Origin: DASUAS01 sp963809795
GTDB lineage: Bacteria; Actinomycetota; Acidimicrobiia; IMCC26256; DASPTH01
Direction of reading: 5' to 3'
DNA: 64,000 nucleotides
Assembly: GCA_963809795.1 (NCBI GenBank)
Contig: CAWELN010000030.1
Coordinates: 84,593 to 148,592 of the forward strand
Shown here: piece after piece, positions 55,750 through 64,000 of the stretch
How the letters are laid out: each line of letters begins with the position of its first letter
Position numbering within the stretch: position 1 is the stretch's first letter
Translations under genes and position numbers: made by a program
The notes under the pieces: model-generated
Told to the model about the DNA's origin: nothing
The model's input: only the letters and a program-made list of their open reading frames with translations
The model's database searches: none

Positions 55750-57080
55750 ATGTCGAGGTCGTGGACCGTCGGGATCGTCGCCGTGTTGGCACTGGCGGCG
55801 GGCACGCTGACCGGGGCGCCGGCCCTGGCGCAGTCGAAATCCGAACGCCGCCAGTGACGTCGGCGTCACCGCCAAGCACCATCAAGGTCGCGGTCGTCGC
55901 CGACGTCGACAACTCGATCGCGCCCGGCGTGCTCAAGGGCATCGTCGACGGTGTCCAGGGGTGGGGCAAGTACGTCAACGCCAACGGTGGCATCGGCGGC
56001 CGCAAGGTGCAGGTCGACTTCATCGACTCGCACCTGAACCCGAACGACACCCGCAACGCGATCATCAAGGCGTGCTCGGAGGACTTCGCGCTCGTCGGCA
56101 CCGGCACGCTGCTGCTGCAGACGCCCGCCGACATCACGAGCTGCGCCGACTCCGCCGGCAAGGCCGACCGGCATCCCCGACATGGCGGCGCTGGTGACCA
56201 ATCCGGCGGAAGGCGTGCGCGCCGACCGGCTACGCGATCACGCCGCCGTCGGTGGAGTGCGCCACGATCGACAAGACGCCCGCAGACCTACCGCGCCAAC
56301 AACGGTGACTCGAAGTACCTGCTGAAGCAGAACAAGGGACCTGCACGGTTCCTTCGTGCTCGCCGAGCGACTCGCCGTCGGTGGTCAAGACGTCGAAGGT
56401 GCTCAACAAGGGCGGCGCAGGCGGCGGGCATCAAGGCCGACAGCTCGTGGAACGTCACCGCGAACTCGCCGCAGAGCCAGTACACGCCGATCATCCAGGC
56501 GATGAAGAACGACAGCTCGAACTACGGCCTGAGCCTCCAGGCGGTGACCGGCGTCGTCGCCGAGCGCCAGGAGGCGCAGCTCCAGGGTCTGACCGACCCG
56601 AAGATCGTGTGGGAGTGCACGCTCGCCTGCTACCAGGACGACGCCGTGATCAAGGCCGGCGAGCGTCATGAACGGCGAGTACATGTCGCTGACGTTCCTG
56701 CCCGTTCGACGAGGGCTCGGCCAACCCGATGACCAAGAACTTCGTCAAGTACGTGGGCAAGGACAACCTCAACGGCTTCGCCAGCTGGGGCTTCACGTCG
56801 GGGCTGCTGTTCCAGCAGGCGGCGAACGCCGTGATGCAGAAGGACGGCAAGGACGGCCTCACCCGCGCCAACCTGCTGGCCGAACTGGCGAACATCCACG
56901 ACTTCAACGCCGGGGGCATGGTCGGCGACCACCGACATCGGCAACAAGATGGGTTCGCCCTGCTTCATGCTCGATCAGTTCAAGAGCGGGAAGTTCGTGC
57001 GCGTCTACCCGACCAAGAAGGGCACGTTCGACTGCAACAAGTCGAACCTGTACACGTTCCAGGAAGACCTCAACAAGTAG
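55750..57080 (+). pseudogene. LivJ-type substrate-binding protein, multiply frameshifted
   Basis: Signal peptide MSRSWTVGIVAVLALAAG at 55750 and downstream, then TIKVAVVADVDNSIAPGVLK and KYVNANGGIGGRKVQVDFI in another frame: a type I ABC binding protein (Peripla_BP_6). Further pieces occur in other frames (VTNPAEGV, QYTPIIQAMKNDSSNYGLSL) and the C-terminus reads FDCNKSNLYTFQEDLNK, ending at 57080. At least four or five single-base indels split it. No permease is nearby. Either truly decayed or, given the same pattern in the next gene, an inaccurate stretch of consensus. Confidence 0.75.
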
Positions 57081-57084
57081 CGCA

Positions 57085-57851
57085 GTCACGGCGTCGCGCA
57101 TCCGCTCCCAGCCGGGGGGCGGAGGCGCGAGCATCCAGAACTGCTCGGGCACGCGCCGTCGATACGTGTCGGCGAGCGCGTGGTCCGCGGTACAGGGGCC
57201 CGAGCTGCGAGCGGTAGCACTCGATCGCAGTGCGCTTGCGCGCATGGTCCTGGACCGTGGGCACGATCATCGGCGTCGGCCAGAAGTCCGACTGGAAGAG
57301 CTTCGACACCCGCCACGCCAGCATGCCCGGGATGTGCTTGTAGCCGGCGTCCTCGTAGCCGAACCAGGTGAGTTCGGGCCGCGTTCGCGGCGACGAGCAT
57401 CCCGGCGTCGTGCGTCGCCACGTGGTCGGGGTTGGCGAGCCCCAACGGCAGCACGACCGCGGTCGGTTGCACCGCGTCGATCGCGCTCTCGAGCGCGGGC
57501 GCCATCTGCTCGGGTGTCGCCGCGCTCCTCGGGCTCGAGGTACTGGTGGTCGACGAACTCCAGCCAGCGGTGCTCGGCGCCGAGGACCGCCAGCGCGGCT
57601 TCGTCCTCGGTGCGGCGGATGGCCACGACGTCGTCACCGGCGCGGAACCCGCCGAGCGCGTCCCACTCGGTGGGCTCCGCCGGGTACCGCTCCGGGCGCC
57701 CGGCGAACACGGTCACCACCGTCGACCCCGGATGGGCGAGCAGCAGGTGTCCGGCGCCCATCGCCGCGTCGTCGAAGTGCGGGGAGAACACGAGCAGGCG
57801 CTCGAAGGTGCCCGCCGGGAGGACGCCCCAGGTGAGCCCGTGATCCGCCAC
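57085..57851 (-). pseudogene. PIG-L/LmbE-type deacetylase, multiply frameshifted
   Basis: The N-terminal 100 residues are clear: LLVFSPHFDDAAMGAG (zinc-binding HxxDD motif) and VVTVFAGRPERYPAEPTEWD. The zinc His of HVATHDAGML, and the downstream WRVSKLFQSDFWPTPMIVP and EQFWMLAPPPPGW, occur in three different frames. A family linked to N-acetyl-sugar deacetylation (for example mycothiol synthesis MshB). Convergent with the binding-protein gene, and damaged in the same way. Confidence 0.72.
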
Positions 57852-57860
57852 CGCGGCAGA

Positions 57861-58526
57861 CTATCCAGCTCCTCCGAACGGCAGCGCGCCGGGGTCGACC
57901 CGGATGAACACGCCATCGGCGCGCGCGGTGACCTCGCCACCCGCGCTGATGGTGCCGACGGTGAAGACCTTGCGTCCCTCGGTGCGCTCGACCCAGCTCT
58001 CCAGCTCGAGGTCGGCCGCGATCGGCGTCGGTCGTTCGAAGCGGATGCTCAGCGTGCCGGTGAACGCACCCATGCCGCGACACGCGTTGACCGCGCCGAG
58101 CAGCTCGTCGAGCACCATCGCGACGACGCCGCCGTGCACGGTTCCGGGCGGCCCGACGAACGGCGCGCCGAGTGCGCCGGTCCCACGGAGCCGCTCGCCG
58201 TCGAACGTGAAGGTGAGGGGTGGGGCGATCGGGTTGAGCGGACCGACGACCGGGCTGTAGGGGAAGAAGCGGCCCGGATCGAGGGTCTCGAACTGCGCGG
58301 CACCGGCGAGCGGCACGCGGAGCGCGGTCTGGCCCGGGATCCCCTCGACCTGGTGGGCCGCCAGCAGTCCGGCAGCCTCGTCCACGAGGGCCACGACGCG
58401 CTCGAGCACGTCGACGGGGGCATCGGCGGTGCGCAGCGCCGCGATCAACGACCGGGTCGCGGCGACGGTCGTCGCCGTCTCATCGGGATGGGTGACCTGC
58501 GGTCCGGAGCTCCCAGTTGCGCTCAT
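57861..58526 (-). CDS. PaaI-type (hotdog) thioesterase
   Basis: A 221-residue protein. The hotdog motif VGPPGTVHGGVVAMVLDELLG is complete, followed by GTLSIRFERPTPI and a C-terminal strand. Such enzymes hydrolyse acyl-CoA thioesters, fitting the nearby CoA genes. The N-terminal ~95 residues precede the fold. Last intact chromosomal gene before the tRNA-Gly. Confidence 0.85.
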   Translation of the reverse strand: MSATGSSGPQVTHPDETATTVAATRSLIAALRTADAPVDVLERVVALVDEAAGLLAAHQVEGIPGQTALRVPLAGAAQFETLDPGRFFPYSPVVGPLNPIAPPLTFTFDGERLRGTGALGAPFVGPPGTVHGGVVAMVLDELLGAVNACRGMGAFTGTLSIRFERPTPIAADLELESWVERTEGRKVFTVGTISAGGEVTARADGVFIRVDPGALPFGGAG

Positions 58527-58660
58527 CTCGCTCCCTCGTGGCCTCGCGGTCGGGCCGGTGAGGAGCGGGACCTTACCCGCGGGCCGACGCGCCGTCGCCG
58601 GTGCGGCCGCCTCCGACCTGGGATCCGGGAGCGTGGCTCCGGCTACGATCTCGCCTCCGC

Positions 58661-58731
58661 GCGGGTGTAGTTCAGAGGCAGAACATCAGCTTCCCAAGCT
58701 GAGAACGCGAGTTCGATTCTCGCTGTCCGGG
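58661..58731 (+). tRNA. tRNA-Gly (anticodon CCC), 3' acceptor altered
   Basis: 5' acceptor GCGGGTG, D-arm GTTC...GAAC, anticodon stem TCAGC/GCTGA with loop TTCCCAA (anticodon CCC), and T-arm GCGAG-TTCGATT-CTCGC are perfect. The 3' acceptor TGTCCGG, however, pairs with the 5' strand only through three Watson-Crick and three wobble pairs and a G:G mismatch; from general knowledge of actinobacterial tRNA-Gly(CCC) I would expect CACCCGC. The 5' part is thus chromosomal and the end has probably been replaced at an integration junction. Confidence 0.7.
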
Positions 58732-59261
58732 CTGGATTTCTGCACGAGCACGTACCCGCGAAAGTGCTGGTCACAGGCCATTTCCCGTGTTGGCCCGTAT
58801 CGGCCAATGCCACCTGATGCCGGGTCGTAAGGTCACGCGGAGGTCACGCGGGCGCATGGCTGCAAGAGCGGCCGGGCTGGGGTACTTCGTCGCGCTCTTC
58901 GACGTGAGCGCCGCGATACTCGCGCTCTGTGCAGCCAGCCCGGGCTGGATCGCCACCGCCGACCTCATGGTGCATGAAGCGTCGCCGCTCCTGAAGGGCC
59001 GGCGATCCTCGAGCGCAACCTCAGCCTGCCGATCCGCGCCTGATCGTGGTCGGCGTCGTCACGAACGCCGCTTGCCTAACTTCCTCCCAGGTCGCGGCGG
59101 GCCGCCCTTGTCAACTTCGTCAAGGACGTGATTCAAACGTTGGTCAAGGTGGAGATTGACCTGCGCGTTCACCGGGGGATTCTTTTACTTGACGGGGCCG
59201 CGTCCTTCCAACGAGATCCGCGATGTCAGGGGCGGACACGCTCATACGGAGAGGGCGTACC
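58732..59261. other. junction region, no identified gene
   Basis: 530 bases between the tRNA and the protease gene. Several short open frames exist on both strands but none shows a recognisable family. I looked specifically for an integrase and found none. From about 59120 the base composition drops from ~70% GC to visibly lower, marking the incoming DNA. Confidence 0.5.
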
Positions 59262-60610
59262 ATGCGCAATCCGTTCCCGCCTCGTTCGGTTGCTGCAACG
59301 GCAATAGCGGTCATAGTCACGCTGTTTTTGGCCGCTCTTGCCAGCCAGGCGGCGCATAGCGGAACCGGAGTGGATCCCCAGTCCAACGACGCCGCTGCGG
59401 CGCATAAGCAAGGTGAGTCGTTGGGCCGTGACACAGGCCCTTGCTATCAAGCGGCGTCCACGACCCCCACGAAGACAGCGACGCCCTCCGAACGCCCTTC
59501 AGGAGCGGCGGGCAGCGACGTATCACCTGACGATCCAAATCGTTGGATCCTGACTCCACCGGCACAGCAAGCATCGGCCGACATGCAGAAGGTAATCGCC
59601 ACCGACGTGGGAATTCAGGGCGTCGCTCGCGATGATTCCAAGCAGCAGTTGGTGGTTGTTGTAGAGCCAGGACGCGAGCTCTCCCTGCCTCACTGGCGGC
59701 GATCGATGTTGCCCGCGCCGCTCTACCAGTCGACGTTCGGCCGGGAGTAGTTGCTACGGCTGTGCTCAACGGGACCACTGATGCGCTGACAAAGAGCGCT
59801 AACGCCGATAGCTCGGTCTTTAAAGGCGGGAGTGGCCTCGTCATGTCGCCGGACTACCTGACCGGAAAGATCAGAATTCGTGGTGACGCAGCAATGGCGG
59901 ACGCCGTGGTAAAGGCGGCTGGAATCGACCCTTCGCTGATCGAGACAGAAACGGCGCACCAATTTCACAGGCTGTCGCGGACTGCTGACGCCAGCCCGCA
60001 CTATGGCGGCGCTCGCTACAACATGCTGGCGCCCGGAACAGGCCAGTGTTTTGGTTCCTGCTCGACAGGGTTCGCCGTGAAGAACTCTTACAACGTCCGG
60101 TCGATGATCACCGCTGGGCATTGCGGCCAATACCCGACGCTCGGATATTCGGGGCCGTTCCTTGAGGGCATCCTCTACAGGGCTGGCATGTATCCAAACA
60201 TCGACATATCGGTTCTATACACGCCGGGTGAGACGTACACGAACAAGATCTACGCTGATCCTGGATCAAGCCCTGTGACAGTTACCACCGGCCATGAGCC
60301 CATTCTAAATGAAACCGATTGCTTCTCAGGTGGCAGGTCGAAGGAGACGTGCGGCAATCTCGTCACCAACATCAACGACGTGTTTTGTGACACGGACGGT
60401 TGTGCTCTCTTCTTGTTCGATGCGATCCACTATGCAACGCCGTTCTGTCAAGATGGCGATTCGGGTAGCCCGTTCTATCTGAGATATTTCGACGCTGCCG
60501 CTGTGGAGGGAACGCTCGTCGCAGGCGACGACACGGGCACCCTGTGCTTGGGTCAAAAGCTATCGTCGATCGTGTTCGGCACGGGTGAGACCCCGGTGAA
60601 TACACCGTAG
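59262..60610 (+). CDS. secreted chymotrypsin-like serine protease (S1), one-base frameshift
   Basis: A protein of about 449 residues: signal peptide (1-32, ending ASQA), a ~170-residue propeptide and a protease domain. The triad is His in MITAGHCGQY, Asp in NIDISVLY and Ser in CQDGDSGSPFY, as in streptogrisin/alpha-lytic-type S1 enzymes. Cys pairs surround the His and Ser. A single missing base near 59690 splits the propeptide from the rest. Lower GC than the chromosome. Start ATG at 59262 follows GGAGAGGG. Substrate unknown. Confidence 0.88.
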
Positions 60611-60639
60611 CCAGAGCCCATGAAGATGACGTGGCGTCG

Positions 60640-60885
60640 CTAGCCAGCCACCGCCGACGAAACGGTGCCACCCTCCAGCGCGATCGTGATTCGGTCGGAT
60701 CGCAGGTCCTTACGAACAACGAACGTACGATCGTCCCGCCGACCAATACGAATCGTGCGGCCAGTCGCTGCCACGGCTGCTCGGGTCTCTTCTTCGCTGC
60801 GGCCGATGAGCGAATCAGCGAAGCGTTGGGTCTCTCGTAGCTGCGCTTCTAGCGCTTCCGAGAGATTGTCGGAGCCTTCGGTCAC
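60640..60885 (-). CDS. putative I78-family serine-protease inhibitor
   Basis: An 81-residue protein without a signal peptide. The C-terminal half, GRSEEETRAAVAATGRTIRI followed by FVVRKDLRSDRITIALEGG and a final VSSAVAG, matches the Inhibitor I78 pattern (Arg-rich loop, DRIxVxLxxGxV, terminal Gly). The N-terminal 27 residues are a charged helix. It is convergent with the protease, 29 bases apart, and so is a likely intracellular inhibitor protecting the producing cell. GTG start at 60885 is the only one available. Family assignment is by eye. Confidence 0.6.
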   Translation of the reverse strand: MTEGSDNLSEALEAQLRETQRFADSLIGRSEEETRAAVAATGRTIRIGRRDDRTFVVRKDLRSDRITIALEGGTVSSAVAG

Positions 60886-60919
60886 CCCGTAATTATGCCT
60901 TCGTGCTCGCTTCGATGCG

Positions 60920-63900
60920 CTAGGGACCGCGCCACCCGGCGTCGCCGCGCTCGAGGTATCGCAGCCCTGGCGACTGCCTGCGTTCGCGATGGCAAAGACC
61001 TGCCCGTCGAACGCACTGAGGTCGCCCCGCTTTGACGGCGCTTCGGATCTGAGCGGGGTGTGTGGGTGTAGAAGGGTCCACCACGGCGGCGGGACACCGA
61101 GAATCGGGAGGTTCGTACGCCATCACGATCCGGAGAGTCCCTGTGGAGCGCGACCCTACACGTGTTTGTGAGCTGCTGGTTGGTCTTCCCGAGGTGAACG
61201 TGCTCGGGGTCGATGATCGCGGTGATGAGCTGCCGCGCTGAACACTCGATCGTGAACGTGCGCGGGCCGGCGGGCCGGAACGGCGGCCGAGCGTCAGAGT
61301 TCGATGCTGGGCCCACGCGGGCGTGGCGAGCGTGCAAGGGAGCGCGTTGGTTGTGTGGCGGTGACGGCCGGGGGCTGCTCGATTGCCCGGCCGATAGCTG
61401 CGAGCTGGTGGCGGTACGCGTCCAGGCGTCGCGGATCTGATCCCTTCGGGCACGCGTTGCAGCGTTCGCATGACTTCGAGCATTCGGCCTCTGATCACTT
61501 CGGGTTGTTCGGCGTGGTTCATCGTGCGCCGGAGGACGTTGTGGGCGGCCCAGTCGGGTTGTTCTCGTTGTGTCACTCGGGCGAGGACCTCGATCGGTGT
61601 TGGTGGTGTTCTGGCACGTTGTTGCGTGAGCTCCATGTCGGTCTCGCAGATCGCGTAGGCGTGGTTGGCCTCGCGGCCGCGGCTGAGCGCGGTGTAGAGC
61701 TCGCTGCGATACATGCCGGGCGTGACGATGACGTGGGTCTCGTCGACGGTCAGTCCCTGCGCAGCGCCGATAGTGGTCGCGTAGGCAAGTCGGACGTGGT
61801 GGGCGACGTCGTCGGCGGGGAGGGTGATCCGAGCGCCGTGGCGGAGGTGTGCGAGCTTGCGAGGGTCCCGCGGCGCTGGTCGACGTCGACCACGTGCCAG
61901 CGATCGTGGTTGTGGATACCATTGGCCGGGACCGTAGGTCAGGCGGCGGTCGTTGCGTCGGGTTTCGATGTGATCACCGATGCTGATGGTCTGGTCCTCG
62001 ACATCGGTGTAGACCTCGGTTCCCGTGCGGTTGTACTTCACCAGCCACAACGCGTGCGGCCCGTGCTTGCGTGGCGAGTCGGTGCACGGTGGTGTGGTCG
62101 TGGGGCGAGCATGATTGCGTCGTGTCCTGTGTGGTGAGCGGTCCACCAGCCGGTGAGACAGTCACGTTGTGCTTGAGGGTGAGGGCCACCATGGACACGG
62201 CGATGGCGGGCGAGCGCTTCGAGGCCCGCAGGGTCACCACGGCGGAGCTCGGCAAGGGCGTGGGCTTCCCAGCGGTGAGCGAACCGGTGTGCTTGGTGGA
62301 GCTCGGTTACACCGAGGGTTTCCGCGAGCGCAACGAACATGCCACCGGGTGCGCGGACCGCCCGAGTTGTTGGTGATCGCCCACGAGGACGACTTTGGCG
62401 CCAGCCACGTTCAAGATCGACGAGGCGATCTCGATCTCGGGTGGCGAGCATGCCCGCCTCGTCGACGACCACGACGTGGCGGGGGTGAGCGCCCATCCAG
62501 CAGGCGGCTGGTGGTCGTACCAGTCGAACTTGGCGACCGTCTCTGCAGGCATGCGTGCTTCGCTGCGCAATACATCGGCCGCGACCGCAGTGTGAGTCAG
62601 GCCTGTCGCGGTATGGCCTCGTTGCCCGGCTCGGGTCACGACGCGCAGCATGGTGGTCTTGCCGCTGCCGGCGGGACCGATAACGACTTCAAGGCGTCGC
62701 CCGTGGCTCGTGATGTCGCGGGTGTGCGTCGTGCTGGTCGGTACCGGGGTTGTAGCTTCGGCCGCGAGGGCACGGTCGCGCGTCTCGGGCATAACGAGGC
62801 CGACGCCAGCGCCACGTCCGAAGGTGCACGGCATGCAAGATCCGGCCCTCGACGGTGAGCATATCGCGAGTCGTGTACCGGCCGGCTTGGGGCGGGTCCC
62901 AGACGCTGCCACCGTCACGACGGACCAGCGTCGCTGGCAGCTCCCTGCGTTGGGGCGCTTCCAGCTCCGCCATCAGGTCGGCCAACACCGCGTCGGTGAT
63001 CTCCTCGACCACGGCGCGCACCGAGCTGGCCCGTTCACCGTTCCGCGGAATCAACATGGCCGATGACCGCTTGGACGACGTTGCACGTCGGTGAACATCA
63101 CCCGCTCGACACACAACCCGTCCACGACGGCACCGCATCTGTACCGGGTGGCGCACGCCAACGCGGTGGGCGCCAATCGCCGCTTCCACGACGGCGGCCG
63201 GTTCCCAGCCTGCGTCGCGAGCCTCCGCCGCCCACCGCTCGTACAGGCTGACCGTCGGGATCTGTTCGTGTGCTTTGGGGCGACGCGTGTCGAGCACTGC
63301 GAGGCGATAGACCCGCCCCCGTTCGTCCGCTTCCAATGCTCGGCCGAGCGCCTGCTCGAGCTCGGCGATCTTCACCCCAGCGGCGGCTTCGACTTCGGTG
63401 CTGCGGGTGCTGAAGCGTGCCAGCAGGGCCCGGGGCGTGCGGCCAGTTCGGCCTGGCCGTGCTCACTCACCGGACCCAGCGCACCACCCCGAGGCGGCGG
63501 GTGAGCTCGGCCCGCAACCCGGCCTGGTAGAGCATCCCGGCGGTCTTGGCTTCCTCGAAGAGGGGGCGCCCGTGTAGCGCCCGCCACGACCCGTCCTGAG
63601 CATCACGGACCTTGTTCAAGATCAGACAGTGCGAGTGCAACTGCGGATCCAACACGCAGCTGAGTCCGATGCTCGAACCGGGCGATCACCAATCCGTCGG
63701 TGTCCATGACCATCACGCCGTTGCGGCCCCGCCGCGTGAACACCACGTGTTGCTCGAGATATTCCAACCCCGCTTCCTCGACGGCTGTAACGTGCGCGGA
63801 CCGGACCTGAGCGCGCAGCTCTCGGTCGCCGAAGAGCGCGAACAGCAGCGAAACCGATTTCGGTGCTCAAAACGTTCGCGTCGAACCCGATCACCCCATC

Positions 63901-64000
63901 CGGACGCCATGATCTACCCAGGTGCTCGCGACTCTCGGAATAACAGGGCCTCGTCGAACGCGAGTGCCAACGCCTCCGCCGTCACCGCGCCGGAAATACC
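60920..64000 (-). pseudogene. MobF/TrwC-TraI-type relaxase-helicase, fragmented and partial
   Basis: The 5' end lies beyond 64000. Pieces in successive frames include, from the N-terminal side, VIGFDA and a TrwC-type relaxase segment (QLHSHCLILNKVRDAQDGSW, then GLRAELTRRLGV), the helicase Walker A VIGPAGSGKTTMLRVV (~62640-62690), Walker B HVVVVDEAGML, AKVVLVGDHQQLG, and the SF1 motif HVIVTPGMYRSELYTALSRGR. That is the layout of a conjugative relaxase-helicase. At least eight frame changes occur across ~3 kb, so it is either a pseudogene or low-accuracy sequence near the window end. Confidence 0.75.

Noticed and set aside
58771..59131. Integrase gene beside the tRNA-Gly
   Set aside because: Short frames on both strands lack the Arg-His-Arg-Tyr or serine-recombinase motifs, so no integrase can be claimed here.

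Overview
The window is a GC-rich chromosomal segment from an actinobacterium, spanning the replication origin. Families largely confined to Actinobacteria (DUF3566, DUF3499, DUF5318, DUF6049, NucS, a CwlM-type protein, Ino1 next to a PadR regulator) point to that phylum. The gene order does not match mycobacteria. A deep-branching lineage such as Acidimicrobiia is my best guess, but this is inference only.

Layout. 0-11 kb (all minus strand): a tRNA-like remnant, tRNA-Ile, a DUF3566 protein, gyrA carrying an intein with a homing-endonuclease domain, gyrB, dciA, recF, dnaN and dnaA. The origin lies around dnaA, with perfect DnaA boxes on both sides of the gene. 11-17.5 kb (plus strand): rpmH, rnpA fused in frame to yidD, yidC, jag, rsmG, two parS sites, parA and parB. 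17.5-29.5 kb (minus strand): a compact operon-like cluster read from GNAT through DUF6049, murJ, degV, a Ser/Thr kinase, a SigM-type sigma factor, its anti-sigma factor, trxB and trxA to a CwlM-like pseudoamidase, plus a nearby NAD(P)-dependent reductase. This matches the mycobacterial Rv3909-Rv3915 cluster, but MurJ and the kinase are separate genes. 29.5-37.5 kb: orphan pilT, DUF3499, CCA transferase, a methyltransferase, ino1-padR, DUF5318, panB and DUF192. 37.6-39.4 kb: the rpsF-ssb-rpsR-rplI operon. 39.5-44.7 kb: a branched-chain-amino-acid-type ABC transporter whose two permeases and second ATPase form one polypeptide. 44.7-49.5 kb: a large three-part membrane protein, a SHOCT protein, a DnaA-box-rich intergenic region and dnaB. 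49.5-58.5 kb: trmO, a second padR, nucS with a 62-bp tandem repeat at its 3' end, acyl-CoA metabolism genes, a second substrate-binding protein and a PIG-L deacetylase (both heavily frameshifted), and a PaaI thioesterase.

From 58.66 kb to the end the character changes. A tRNA-Gly(CCC) whose 3' acceptor strand does not match its 5' half borders a region that includes lower-GC DNA. That region holds a secreted chymotrypsin-like protease, a small intracellular I78-like protease-inhibitor gene facing it, and a fragmented MobF/TrwC-type relaxase running off the window. This looks like part of an integrated conjugative or mobilizable element.

Many otherwise intact genes, several of them essential (gyrA, parA, trxB, murJ), contain one single-base indel each. 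Shorter stretches (55.75-57.85 kb and 60.9-64 kb) contain many. Consensus error in long-read or low-coverage assembly is the simplest explanation for the essential genes. For the mobile region true decay is equally possible. Coordinates of such genes span the whole reading-frame set.
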